Assembly (NCBI GenBank): GCA_964036045.1
Contig: OZ038387.1
Coordinates: 17,507,420-17,571,419 of the forward strand
Source of the DNA: Eutreptiella sp. 'Long Island Sound 2002'
Lineage: Eukaryota > Euglenozoa > Euglenophyceae > Eutreptiales > Eutreptiaceae
Length of the DNA: 64,000 nucleotides
Reading direction: 5' to 3'
Position numbers and translations under genes: made by a program. The notes beneath the pieces were generated by a model. It worked only from the letters and a program-made list of their open reading frames with translations. It had not been told where the DNA came from and did not search any database. This document shows, one piece after another, positions 11,245 through 21,011 of the stretch (within the stretch, counting starts at the first letter, position 1; each line of letters opens with the position of its first letter).

Positions 11245-13488
11245 GTGCTGTGGTGGCCACCACTGTCGCATTTTAGGAAAAAGGGAATTTTTCTTGGCCT
11301 TTCCTTGGTTTCCACATCTACTTTAAAATACCTACAGTCTCCCTCACACTGAAAAATGGGCGCTCACCATGGCTGGCGTCCTTTTGCTGCTCTGATTGTA
11401 TCATTTCCTCCAGAAGACTCAGCGCTCATGGCGCTGCCGGGGCTCCTGTGGCTTGGTTGGGTTAGATTGGGAGCATGCCAAACATGTGCATATGTATCCC
11501 TCCCTCCAAGACGCAGCGTCGACACAACCCAAACGCAAGACACATTATACACACTCGCATGGGTTCTCGTAAACCTGCTGGCGACCTGTGACCTGTCTTA
11601 GGGCGAAGGGAGTCGAAAAAGAAATTAATTTGCCCCTTGGTGGGGTCTTGGTTCTGCTCAGTCTCTCCAGGCACCTGCGTTTCGGCCCGAACACGGCCTA
11701 CTCAGCGAGGCTGCGCGTGGGTATCTGCAGAGGCAGGAATGGGAGATTTATCGACGAATCCACGCAAAAACGAAGCTACGACACCAAAATCCGTCAAATG
11801 ACGGCCTAGAATTTTTCTGAAACGACACACCTGAGCAGAATCCAATTGTGCATCAGAAGCACATTTTTATAGAAATTATAGTCATCTCTGGATTTTTTAA
11901 ATCCAGAAATTCATACGCATAAAATGGCGGCGCGCAGGAGCGGCTCCTAGCGAAGCGCCGGAAAATGGAGAAATAATGGAATCATAAACGTATGTCTCAC
12001 GTAGTCTTGAAAATGACGAGACACACATTAATAAATAAACATACAGATTCCACCCACACTAATAGAAGCTTCAGAAATTTAAGGATTCGAAAATCAATTG
12101 AAAAGACTTCAATGAACCAGGTATAAACTACAGGTATGCTCTTTTCGTATGCCGCATACACATTGCTCGTCTCGTGTCTCCGTGAACGAGCCTTGTAGCA
12201 GCGCTAACAAAGATAGAACGCGATAGAGGGATTGATTAGAAAGATTGCAGATGATTAGCGGTCAGATCAGGGTGATTAGACATACACACAAGTGCATTGC
12301 AACGTTCTTCGCGTGCGCCCCTCACTTGCTCTCTCTCTCTCCAGCGGTAGGTAAGGTGAGTAAGCCCAGGCGGGGCCACCCCCTGGTGGAGTTGTGATTT
12401 GGGTTCTGATGGGCAGGTTTGCCCAACGCTTTCGCGCATACTCGTGCATGCACACACGCATTAAAGGGTAGGCCACGCGAAGTGCGCACGGTAAACCTTG
12501 TTTAGGCTACCCAGGGGCTCCTCGGTACGTTCTTTAAGAGAACCTGAGGAGTCCCTTAAAGCTTGCTTGCTTGACAAGGGTAGCTGCTCCTGCAGCGTGT
12601 TTGCGAACAGTGTATTATAGGTCACACTGAGAAGGGTATAATACCTGGAGTGTGGCTTGGTTCCTCCGTCGCAAACGCCCTTCCATTTGCCTTTGTTTTA
12701 CAGGTGGGCAGGTAGGGTGATTGGTGCAGCAGCCTTTTTTTATGCCCTGCTAAACAAGGGCGCAGATCACACAAACAAGTAACTCCGCTCCGCCTGTGGC
12801 AGAGCAGGGAGTCCGACTTCATCGACATCTGCGCCTTGCACGCGAGAGCACTCCTTCCCTCCAAGCCCTAGCAGGGGAAACGCGTTGTGGCGTCCCCTGT
12901 TAGGCCACAGTTGCTTAGTAGCGCTGTGTTCTCTTGTCATTTCACAGGAGGGTCGCTAGGACCCATGAGACCTTCACCTTCGCAACGCCCAGTAGAGGGT
13001 GCGTGTAGGAGTGGTAGTCCTGAGTGGGGGCTAGAGCCAGTTGCCCAGTGCTCGCCCACCAGGATGGTGCCACTGTAGGGTGTGTAGGACCTGTAGGGGG
13101 TGTGTCACTGTCCCACCCGTTTCCTGCAATTTTAGCAGGGTTGGTGGGCTGTGACAGTGGTTAGGTCAGTGTTTTGGCCACATAGCAAAACGGCGTTTTC
13201 ATGCCTTCATAGCTTTTGGCCACCCCTCCCTGTAGTAGACAGATAGGTAGGGAAAACAATACCTGGATTAGCACGCTGGGTATTCCCCCAAGGTTTTGCG
13301 CCAGCACAGAAATTGGGCGCATAGGGGAGGGGAGACCCGGGGCGTACCCCGTGGCATCAATAAGCCAACCCTCCAGGTTTAGCAAGGGCGCAGACTTGGG
13401 TATAATTAGGACACCACTTCTGCGGCTTGCTCTCAGGACCTTAGGACTAGCACACTCACACATACGCTTTGGCAGGTAAGGGCAAGGT
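11245..13488 (-). other. long 3' noncoding region of the retrotransposon
   Basis: About 2.2 kb between the end of pol and the polypurine tract with no convincing ORF on either strand. It contains an imperfect hairpin at about 12511-12557 (GGGGCTCCTC paired with GAGGAGTCCC around an inner TTCTTTAAGAGAA stem). Such a long 3' tail is unusual for a Ty3/gypsy element, and I cannot assign a function. Confidence 0.6.
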
Positions 13489-14301
13489 TCAGTCCCTAGC
13501 TTTAGTCTTGGAGGCAAGCGTCTCAGCGAGCCTCAGCAACTCACCAAGGTTGTTCTGGGACGAGTAGTCAACCAGAACTGAGTTTAGGCGTCCCTCAGGT
13601 AGAACAAATGCAGAGAAGGGCTCCCAGGTGGCCTCTTCGACTCCAAACCCTTCCCAGAGGGTGAGGAAGCGCCAACCCTGGCGATAGCGGTGGCGTAGGA
13701 CAGACTTCACCAGGTAGAAGCCCTCCTTAGCCATCTCCTCGGCGTTCATGTCGGGGAGTTCACCTTCAACTTCCATAGGGCTGGCAGCCCCTTGTAGGTC
13801 CAGAGCGGCGATTTCCTCGTCGTTCAGCTCCCACTCCTCCCCACAGAGGTCTTCAGGATCATGGTAGCGCTTCAGGTGTTGTGCAGCGCACACCAGGGTC
13901 CCCCCTAGACGGGGAGAACACCGCACGGTGATACGGTGTCCATCCACAGATAGGATCTTGGACGGCCCGAAGTATGGGTCATCGCTGGTAGAGCGTGGCC
14001 AGGCGGGTAGTCGACTGTGGTGCACCAGCACCCAGTCCCCCTCTTGGTAGGTGGCCGGTACACGGTGCTTGTTCTTCTTGTTCCACTGACGCCCCCTCAC
14101 TCTCTGGAGCATAGCCTTGGCCTTGTCCACCTTCGCTTGTTGCTCTTGGACCCATTCACCCACAGAAGAATGGGTGTCCTCTGGATAGGGGGCATGTAGG
14201 AACCATGCCGGGCGCCCCATGAATAGCTCATGTGGCGAGTAGCCAGTAGCTGAACTCTCTTGGGAGTTCATCATCAAGGATATGACGGGGAGTAGTCTCA
14301 C
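13489..14301 (-). CDS. pol: pol segment 3: integrase C-terminus with chromodomain
   Basis: This 270-codon segment continues the pol frame after the UAA at 14397-14395; the natural end is TGA at 13491-13489. It carries the integrase C-terminal region with a GPY/F-like module (DPYFGPSKIL, about residue 110) and a C-terminal chromodomain (YLVKSVLRHRYRQGW then LTLWEGFGVEEATWEP, about residues 195-230). Chromodomains of chromoviral integrases are known to steer integration to particular chromatin marks. The acidic linker before the chromodomain is natural for this class. It is translated only if the upstream stop is suppressed or absent in sister copies. Confidence 0.9.
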   Translation of the reverse strand: MRLLPVISLMMNSQESSATGYSPHELFMGRPAWFLHAPYPEDTHSSVGEWVQEQQAKVDKAKAMLQRVRGRQWNKKNKHRVPATYQEGDWVLVHHSRLPAWPRSTSDDPYFGPSKILSVDGHRITVRCSPRLGGTLVCAAQHLKRYHDPEDLCGEEWELNDEEIAALDLQGAASPMEVEGELPDMNAEEMAKEGFYLVKSVLRHRYRQGWRFLTLWEGFGVEEATWEPFSAFVLPEGRLNSVLVDYSSQNNLGELLRLAETLASKTKARD

Positions 14302-14394
14302 CCAGTCTCTGGTGCGTTCAGTTTTGCACCATATCCTGACGTTCTCCTTCAGGACACGAATCTGTCGCTCACATAGGGGGTTGCTCGTGTGAGA

Positions 14395-15864
14395 TTAGGG
14401 AATCCCCGTAGACACCTGGACATTGAGGGATCTCAGGACCCTCTTGTACCAGCCATTATCTGAGCGTACTCGTACGTCCTCATCGGAGTTGATCTCCTTG
14501 GGCACCCCATAGACACAAAACCGCTCCTCCAGGAGTATCTTGATAGTCTCCTCCCCGGTAATGTGCTTGGTACATGGGAACACCCTGGTAAACCTGGTCA
14601 ACCCACAGGTTACCACGAGGGCGAAGTCATAGCCCCCGAGCTTCGGCATCTCCGTGTAGTCCACGTATAGAAGACTATTAGCACAGTGAGGGATGGGCAG
14701 GGTCGAGTAGAGACCTCTGTCCCTGATATCCCCTGGTTTACAGGACCTGCACGGGCACTTGTCCACGATAGGCTGGAGCGTCTTCCGCAGTTGGTTGTCA
14801 GTCCACGTAGTGTGGAACCACTGCCTGAACAGCCTCAGGGTACGGTCAGCACCCACATGACCACTGGACTCATGGGTCCACTTCAGCAGCGCTGGGACTC
14901 GGTCACTAGGCACCACGATGCGGTCCTCGTGCCAGAGGTAGCTCTTGTCCCGCTTCCACTGGTCTTGGTTGACCAGGAGGGGTTCAAGGCGTTTCTCCAG
15001 GCGCCGGTAGATATCCCCAAACTCCTGTAGGTACTCCGATTGTTGGAGTCCATCCAGGGGGCGTATCATGGTCATGTTGAGGTCCAGGTGTACGTCCATA
15101 CGGCTGAACGCCTCCTTAGCCAGCGCTTCAGACCGGGCACCAATCAGGGCGTCGAGGTTGTTGCGGCTGATGTAGTCGGCACACTCGTTCTTCACTCCCT
15201 GGATATGGTGTACCGTCAGCCGTAGTTGACTGAGGTAGGTCCACCAGCGTCGTAGCTTGGCCTTCTCAGGTGGGGGACCCTTCTGGAAACTGCGGACCGG
15301 TTCTTGGTCGCACAGCCAGACCACAGGGTTACTCCCCAACAGTCGTGCTTGTGAGGATAGCACCAGCATACCCGCGAGCAATTCCTGCTCATAGGTTGAG
15401 TAGTTCCCCCTGGCCTGGTTCCACTTCCAGTTCCAGTGGTCCAGAGGTACTAGGACCCACTTGTCGTCAGGGTAGCTGTGCTTGAGGGTTCCATCTCGGT
15501 TGAGACCTTCCGTCCCGCATTGGGAAATGGCCGAGTCGAACTCCTCCTTCTCTAGTGCTTGCCATTGGAACAACGTTCCACCACCGCCCACATTGCTGGC
15601 GTCGGTCACCAGGATAATCTCCCCTTGTGCCCTAGGCACGCCCAAGCACTTAGCGTTGGCTACCTTGTCTTTGAGCTCGTCAAACGCTTGTTGCTCTTGT
15701 GGGCCCCAGCGCCAAGTAGTACTCTTCTTGATCAAGTCAGTCAGTACAGCGCTGGTGTAGGTGAAGTTTTTGATGTGGCGGCGATAGAAGTTGCACGCCC
15801 CAATGAAACTGCGTACATCATGAAGTCCTTTCTTGGGGTCTTCGTGTCGTACCTTGGCATCCAT
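14395..15864 (-). CDS. pol: pol segment 2: RT end, RNase H, integrase core
   Basis: In the same frame as the flanking pol segments. It contains the end of RT and its connection (VRSFIGACNFYRRHIKNF), then RNase H with LVTDAS (about residue 90), a glutamate in YEQELLAG, CDQEP, and ADYISR. Next comes the integrase zinc region (HESSGH ... CPCRSC), then catalytic Asp in YVDYTEMP and Asp in NSDEDVRV. The catalytic Glu lies past the UAA, in NPLCERQ. Counting that stop as one residue, exactly 35 residues separate the second Asp from the Glu (DD35E). The UAA at 14397-14395 sits where a tyrosine codon (TAC or TAT) would differ by one base, so it looks like a recent nonsense mutation. Confidence 0.9.
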   Translation of the reverse strand: MDAKVRHEDPKKGLHDVRSFIGACNFYRRHIKNFTYTSAVLTDLIKKSTTWRWGPQEQQAFDELKDKVANAKCLGVPRAQGEIILVTDASNVGGGGTLFQWQALEKEEFDSAISQCGTEGLNRDGTLKHSYPDDKWVLVPLDHWNWKWNQARGNYSTYEQELLAGMLVLSSQARLLGSNPVVWLCDQEPVRSFQKGPPPEKAKLRRWWTYLSQLRLTVHHIQGVKNECADYISRNNLDALIGARSEALAKEAFSRMDVHLDLNMTMIRPLDGLQQSEYLQEFGDIYRRLEKRLEPLLVNQDQWKRDKSYLWHEDRIVVPSDRVPALLKWTHESSGHVGADRTLRLFRQWFHTTWTDNQLRKTLQPIVDKCPCRSCKPGDIRDRGLYSTLPIPHCANSLLYVDYTEMPKLGGYDFALVVTCGLTRFTRVFPCTKHITGEETIKILLEERFCVYGVPKEINSDEDVRVRSDNGWYKRVLRSLNVQVSTGIP

Positions 15865-15894
15865 CAGGGGTTTGGCCTTAGAGGCCGCTGGGGT

Positions 15895-18390
15895 TCACCA
15901 CCCACAGCCAACGTCAAACCCCAAGTACTGCATGGTCTCCTGCATGAACTCACACTTCTGCAGCTTGAGTCGTGTGTGGTTCTCCTGGCAGACCGCAAAG
16001 AACTCACCCAAGAGGATTAGGTGATCCTCCTGGGTATTGGTCCCGAGGCATACATCGTCGATGTGAGCCTCCATCTGGGCCCCACGGGATATGAGCTCCT
16101 GCACCTTAGGTGTCCTTCGTAGGATGGACAAGATCTTGTTCATCAGCTCTTGGAACAGAGCGGGTGCGTTAGCCACGCCGAATGGCATGACCTTCCACTT
16201 GAATACCCTCCCCTGAGGGGTGATGAAGGCCAGTAGTTCCTGCGCGTTGGGCGTCAGGTCCACTTGCCAGAATCCACTTCGCTTGTCCATCTTGGTCTTG
16301 TAGCGACAGGAGGCTATCTTCTCCAGGGTAGACTCCATATTGGGAATGGACCCTGAGTGGTTCAGCGTCTTCTTGTTCAGCTCTCCATAGTCCACTACCA
16401 GCCGTTTGGCTGTAGACCCAGGTTTAGCCACCAGGAAACAGGGGCTGCAGTGTAGGGGGTAGTCCCCGTCCTTGTACTCCAGGACTAGGCCAGCGTCGAT
16501 ACACTCCTGTATCTGTCGCTCAATCTCGTCGGCCTGCTCTTTAGGAGCTGGATAGGGTCTCCTCCGTATCTTGTGACCCACGAACTCGGGTTTCAGCTTG
16601 AGGTCCATCTGTACCAGCTTGTCACACGAGGCTGGAGGGGGTAGTTCTCCGAACACCTCCAGATAGGTCCTTATCAGCTTCTGTACCCGCGGGTCCAAGA
16701 CCTTGATCTTGTCCTCCATGTCCTCGTCGGAGTGTAAGTTGCTTGCCCCCTGAGTAATAGACGTCGGGAGGTGGTCCTCCACCGACTCTTCGCCAGTGGT
16801 AGTATCCTTCAGCCCTTGGTAGGCATACAGAAGGTCTTGTTCAACCATCTCCGGTGGACGATGGCAACATAGGCAAGCTCGAGGGGGTTCACATACACAT
16901 TCCTCCGAGAGGTCGTCCTCCTCGGGGGTCCTCACATGGGCGCCCCACACGCTCTTCATGAGCTTGAGATCAACCTCCCTTTGCCACGTAGTGATCTTCT
17001 GTTCGAGGTCCTCCTTCAATTGGGATAGGTCTCCCATACGTCCTTGCTTCAGTGGCCATGAACTGCGGGTAGGCTTCGCGTAGCATAGCTTTTTTGCCAC
17101 CATCTTCCTCTTGGAATCCACATACTCCCTGAGCCTGGATCGAGGGTCCAGCTCCTCATCCACGGGGTCTTCCACCCTCATGGAGAGTAGGGGTTTTAGT
17201 GGGGCGACGTACTCGGCGTTCTCCACTTCCTCCACCGCGGTCTGCACGAAGAAGGCGTCGTGCTCAGTTTCGTCGTCTGAGTGGATAGAGCTAGGTAGCT
17301 CAGATAGTCCACACTCAGAGACTCCATCAGGTACAGGTACAGGGCAGGGAGAGTTGGGGGCGTTGGTGTCAGTCACGACGTACTCATCTCCTCCGGGTGT
17401 AGTTTCAACAGCATCTTGAGGTCGTAGGCGATCCTTCAAGTCACCCAAGGCGAGTCCATCGCTTTCACGTTGTATGGCCTGGACCAGAGTCGGGTCCAGG
17501 TCCTCCCAGGGAATGGAGGTAAGACCTCCGTCCACCACGCTTAGCATACTCCCCCATCCGGGCTTCCCAATGGGCGTCTTGCGTCCCAGAGGCACGTAGA
17601 TGGCCTCATCAGGTAACCGCATAGAGCTGATAGTCAGCTTGTCAAGGAGGGTTCGCCAGTACTCGTTGCCCCCATGGGCTCCCCAATCGGGGGAACACAG
17701 GACCATACGGGAACGTTCCAAGGCCACCTTGGTCAGCACCTTCCCCAGTTCACTGAACCTGGGGTTCCCGTAGGCCATCCCGAAAGAGGGCCAGTAAAAT
17801 TTGTAGCTGCAGTTCTTCCCCTTGCTGCAGTAAAGGCCCAGTACATGCTGCTTGTCGCTGGCGAACAACTCCACACTTAGGTCTTCTCGAGAGTAACCCA
17901 ACTCCTTCAGACCTTGGTCTAGGACTTCCCCCAATAGTTGATAGTCCTCAGTTTTGGAGGCCGCCATCATGTTAGAGGGCTCCTCCTTCGATAGCCTCAG
18001 GTAACTCGAGGTATGTTCCGACTGCTCCAGTGGCACAGACTCTCTGCCACTGCCGTGGTCCACGTAGAGAAGGTAGGGCGCTTGCAGCGTCAGGGAATGT
18101 ATCTGGGAGCGCTGCACGAAGAAGTCAGTCCCCAGTACAAAGTCGAAGGCATCAGTGTCCATCACATAGAACCGATGGGCGATAGTCCTGGAGCCCATAG
18201 GTACCTCCACTTCACAGTCCCCGCAGCTCTGCACCACATGTCCATCCCCCATGCGTATAGCGGCGGTGGTCATGGTGTTCTTCAGGCTCCCACAAGGTAA
18301 AATTTTCTTGGCCACTATCGATATTGTGGCTCCAGTATCCAGTACCCCCAGGTATTCACGTCCCCCTAGTCGGATACGTACCCAAAACAC
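15895..18390 (-). CDS. pol: pol segment 1: protease, MTase-like domain, RT
   Basis: 831 codons in frame with gag; the annotated start is simply the first GTG after the gag UGA, so expression presumably needs readthrough. The protease active site is LDTGAT (residue ~18) with VLGTDFF downstream. Residues ~165-290 hold a domain with VELFASDKQH, WPSFGMAYGNPRFSEL, KVLTKVALE and MVLCSPDWG, resembling the Dam/DIRS-associated adenine-methyltransferase-like fold; its catalytic NPP(F/Y) is NPRF here. A long acidic linker follows, then RT (CFLVAKPGS, VVDYGELN, KMDKRSGFWQVDL, MPFGVANAPALFQ) with catalytic box HIDD (~residue 775) in place of the common YVDD. The frame stops at UGA 15897-15895 just after YLGFDVGCGW and resumes in frame. 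A TGG-to-TGA change is the simplest explanation. Confidence 0.9.
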   Translation of the reverse strand: MFWVRIRLGGREYLGVLDTGATISIVAKKILPCGSLKNTMTTAAIRMGDGHVVQSCGDCEVEVPMGSRTIAHRFYVMDTDAFDFVLGTDFFVQRSQIHSLTLQAPYLLYVDHGSGRESVPLEQSEHTSSYLRLSKEEPSNMMAASKTEDYQLLGEVLDQGLKELGYSREDLSVELFASDKQHVLGLYCSKGKNCSYKFYWPSFGMAYGNPRFSELGKVLTKVALERSRMVLCSPDWGAHGGNEYWRTLLDKLTISSMRLPDEAIYVPLGRKTPIGKPGWGSMLSVVDGGLTSIPWEDLDPTLVQAIQRESDGLALGDLKDRLRPQDAVETTPGGDEYVVTDTNAPNSPCPVPVPDGVSECGLSELPSSIHSDDETEHDAFFVQTAVEEVENAEYVAPLKPLLSMRVEDPVDEELDPRSRLREYVDSKRKMVAKKLCYAKPTRSSWPLKQGRMGDLSQLKEDLEQKITTWQREVDLKLMKSVWGAHVRTPEEDDLSEECVCEPPRACLCCHRPPEMVEQDLLYAYQGLKDTTTGEESVEDHLPTSITQGASNLHSDEDMEDKIKVLDPRVQKLIRTYLEVFGELPPPASCDKLVQMDLKLKPEFVGHKIRRRPYPAPKEQADEIERQIQECIDAGLVLEYKDGDYPLHCSPCFLVAKPGSTAKRLVVDYGELNKKTLNHSGSIPNMESTLEKIASCRYKTKMDKRSGFWQVDLTPNAQELLAFITPQGRVFKWKVMPFGVANAPALFQELMNKILSILRRTPKVQELISRGAQMEAHIDDVCLGTNTQEDHLILLGEFFAVCQENHTRLKLQKCEFMQETMQYLGFDVGCGW

Positions 18391-18417
18391 CAGGTCTTGG
18401 GTGCCACCAGAGCGTCC

Positions 18418-18423
18418 CCGTCA
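18418..18423 (-). promoter_or_regulatory. candidate stop-codon readthrough site, UGA-CGG
   Basis: gag ends in UGA (18423-18421) followed by CGG and then GGA, and pol continues in the same frame with the protease only about 27 codons further. UGA-CGG is an established leaky context in several plant RNA viruses (tobra-, furo- and pecluviruses). Same-frame gag/pol with one stop is the layout of readthrough-type retroelements. Programmed use here is inference. Confidence 0.5.
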
Positions 18424-20913
18424 GAACTCCGCTGGACAGGTCACCTCGAACCCCTTGTTCCGCAATTTGCGGGCCATCCTCATGAAACGGATCCTCTTCT
18501 TAGCGTTGCCGTCATCACCACCTTCATGCTCACGCTTGGCTCCTTGTTCTTGCTGGGCCTGCGTTTGTGAGCGAGTGGTAGGTCCAGACTGCCCTCCAGA
18601 GGGCTCGGAGTTCCCCCCTGGATTAGGGTTGGGGTTGCCTCCGTTCTTGTCCTTGTTTTTGTTGTCGGGCTGGCGGTTAGCGCCTCCTCCTCGTCCACCT
18701 TGACCCTTGTCTTGACCACCTTGACCACGTCCTTTCAACTTGCCCTTGCCGGAGTCGTTGCCTTTGGCCTTGCCTCCACCTTTGCCTGAGCTTTTGCCAG
18801 GATCTTCCCCCTTAAGCTTCGCCGATAGGCGTTGCTTATGGTAGCACTCATCCTCGTAGTGCTTCCGCTTACCGCAGAATGCACACGTGATGGTGCAGCG
18901 GTAATGATCCGGCAGCTTCACTTTGGCGCCGGTGATCTTCTCCTGCTGCTTCCCCTGGACGACGAAGCAGTCTCGCTGCTCGCAGTCAGAGGCGTGCTGC
19001 AGGTGGCCCTGCTCATCTCTGGCATCACACCAGAATAGCTCCTTCACGTTCTCCATTAGACGGGCGTGGGCGTGTTTGGGGGTAGTCCCCTGCCCAGGTC
19101 GGGACCCTTGGTACCCTTTGCCTCCAGAACCTCCACCACCAGGACGGTAGTTGTTCAGGTGCTGGTCGCTCTCCTTCTCCAGCGCCATCTCCAGGAGCAG
19201 CACGCATAGATCCTCGTAGCGGAGGGATCTAGCCTTGCGCTCAGCCGTCAAACGGCACTCGTCCCATAGCTCTCGGGGGAGCTTGGCGCACAACCAGAAC
19301 AGCAGGTCGTCGCTGCTGTAGGAACCGGGCGTCAGTTGTCCCCCCCAGTGATCCAGGTCAGCCAACAGCTCGGAGACCCTGCCAGGTTTGGGGTTGTTGG
19401 GCAGCACGGGCAGGTTCTGGATCTCGGCCCTGATGGAGAGGTCGGTCTCGTAGGTTGGGTACTGCCTCTCCAGGGCAACCAACACATCGGCAAAGGTGGC
19501 GGAGTTAGTTACGATCTGCCTGACCTGCTTCTCCAGGTACTTGGTCTTGCAGCACTGCAGGAGCAGATCGCACTTCACTTGCCCACTCGCGTGGGTTTGG
19601 CCGGTCAGTCGTAGGAACCGGCCAAAGTTTTCAGCGAACTCGCTGAGTTCCTTGCCTGTGAACTCAGGCAGGTTCACCACTATCTTGGAGGTGGCAATAG
19701 CCTTCGCCTCCTGAGCTCGGCGTCCTTCAGGGCGTCGGGTCTTCTTCTTCTTCTTCTTCTTCTTCTTACCCTTGGGGTCCTCGGGGTCCTCGTCATCTGA
19801 GGGCGAAGAAGAATCCATCGACGGCGGCTCGTCATCGGAGGGGTCTCCGCCAAGATCACTAGAGCCATAAGGCTCTACGTCCACCATAGCTCTTAAGGCT
19901 GTCAGCCCCAGCTGGTCCAGCTCGGCCCTCGTCGAGTTCGTCACGTGGCTGTAGGGCGGCTGGGCCGTTCTCGGGACGAATGGACTTCTCGGTACTGCTG
20001 CAGGGGTCGGCATCGGTCGGCTCCTCAGGCTCCCCAGGGTATTTGTCAACCCCGCCGCCAGGTGGTTAGCCTGTACTCGGTGGGGTGACATTCCCACCGT
20101 CGTAGGTGACGCATGGGACGGGATCATCAGGGGCTCCAGCTTCTCACGGATTTCTTGTGTGAGGTCGCCCACGATTTTTGAAGTGGCTCCTCGGAGCACC
20201 TCGTTGATCTCCGACCGCGTCAGGGACCTGTTGGAGGATCTTCCCGATCCTCTACTCCTGCCACCCAGAGATTCGGGTCCTCTCCTCAACCCACTCAAGG
20301 GTGCATACCCAGGTGCATACCCAGGAGCATACCCAGGAACATCCACATAGGTTCCAGTGGCATGTAGTGGATGGGGATAGTCGGCCGCATACCATTGCGG
20401 TGCAGAGCTGGAAGCCACATGCTCACTGGCAGTAGTTGCCTCATGGAGCGCAGTGGTTGGTGGGCCCATACCATAGGCGGGGTAGTGAGGCATGCCAGTA
20501 AAGCCTGTGCCCTCTGCCATAGGCGGGTTGGTTGTGGAAGTGGATGTGGCTGCGGCTGGGAGTGTGGTGGTTATGGGAGAGGGTGATGCGTGGAGGCCAG
20601 AAGCGCTTGGTGCGCCTTCGAAGGTAGGGTCATGCGTCGGGTCTTGCCCTTGTTCCTCTCCTTCGTATGCTCCTTCTCCAGCATCCCTCTCGCTCTCGTT
20701 CTCTCTCTTCCTCTCCACAGGCTGAGGCTGAGAGACCACTTCCTCGACCGACAGGGCCCCGAAGGCCGTCTGGAGGCCATCCAGGGAGTCCTCCGCCGTA
20801 TCCACTGGCCCATGTAAGGGCTCCGCCGAAGGTACAGCGCCAGGCGCCGGCCTTGCCGGTGCCTCAGGCGCTGGCGCTGTCTTCACGTCGGCGTCCACTC
20901 TTCCTGGGTCCAT
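18421..20913 (-). CDS. gag: gag polyprotein of the retrotransposon
   Basis: 830 codons starting MDPGRVDAD at an ATG 98 nt inside the 5' LTR. The N-terminal third is Pro/Ala/Ser-rich and disordered, with three GYAP repeats (about residues 190-205). The middle has a basic Lys run after acidic DDEDPEDPKGKK, then a capsid-like helical region (LPEFTGKELSEFAENFGRFL onward, about residues 420-600). At about residue 677 lies one perfect CCHC zinc knuckle, C-x2-C-x4-H-x4-C (CAFCGKRKHYEDEC). It is followed by a Gly/Lys-rich tail typical of RNA-binding nucleocapsid. The protein would form the particle that packages element RNA. It ends at a UGA in frame with pol. It is unusually long for a Ty3/gypsy gag. 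Confidence 0.9.
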   Translation of the reverse strand: MDPGRVDADVKTAPAPEAPARPAPGAVPSAEPLHGPVDTAEDSLDGLQTAFGALSVEEVVSQPQPVERKRENESERDAGEGAYEGEEQGQDPTHDPTFEGAPSASGLHASPSPITTTLPAAATSTSTTNPPMAEGTGFTGMPHYPAYGMGPPTTALHEATTASEHVASSSAPQWYAADYPHPLHATGTYVDVPGYAPGYAPGYAPLSGLRRGPESLGGRSRGSGRSSNRSLTRSEINEVLRGATSKIVGDLTQEIREKLEPLMIPSHASPTTVGMSPHRVQANHLAAGLTNTLGSLRSRPMPTPAAVPRSPFVPRTAQPPYSHVTNSTRAELDQLGLTALRAMVDVEPYGSSDLGGDPSDDEPPSMDSSSPSDDEDPEDPKGKKKKKKKKKTRRPEGRRAQEAKAIATSKIVVNLPEFTGKELSEFAENFGRFLRLTGQTHASGQVKCDLLLQCCKTKYLEKQVRQIVTNSATFADVLVALERQYPTYETDLSIRAEIQNLPVLPNNPKPGRVSELLADLDHWGGQLTPGSYSSDDLLFWLCAKLPRELWDECRLTAERKARSLRYEDLCVLLLEMALEKESDQHLNNYRPGGGGSGGKGYQGSRPGQGTTPKHAHARLMENVKELFWCDARDEQGHLQHASDCEQRDCFVVQGKQQEKITGAKVKLPDHYRCTITCAFCGKRKHYEDECYHKQRLSAKLKGEDPGKSSGKGGGKAKGNDSGKGKLKGRGQGGQDKGQGGRGGGANRQPDNKNKDKNGGNPNPNPGGNSEPSGGQSGPTTRSQTQAQQEQGAKREHEGGDDGNAKKRIRFMRMARKLRNKGFEVTCPAEF

Positions 20914-21011
20914 CTTAATCCGCCCTTCTGCTTATATTTGCCTGCTCGGAGCACTGGTTGTACGGCGCGGGGTCGCTGCCGGTGCACAGAGACAGGCTGC
21001 CTCTTGCTACA
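20914..21011 (-). other. 5' leader / primer-binding region
   Basis: Only 98 nt separate the 5' LTR from gag. Directly after the LTR the sequence reads TGTAGCAAGAGGCAGCC. It lacks the TGG start expected when the CCA end of a tRNA primes, so priming may use an internal tRNA fragment or another mechanism. Confidence 0.5.

Noticed and set aside
14000-20900. Plus-strand frames opposite gag and pol
   Set aside because: They are antisense shadows of the GC-rich retrotransposon coding sequence without recognisable domains.
13489-20913. UGA = Trp recoding to explain the in-frame UGA codons
   Set aside because: The pol frame itself ends naturally at UGA after TKARD, the zinc-motif gene ends at UGA, and TGG is used throughout; only two internal UGAs exist, one of them in a known leaky context.
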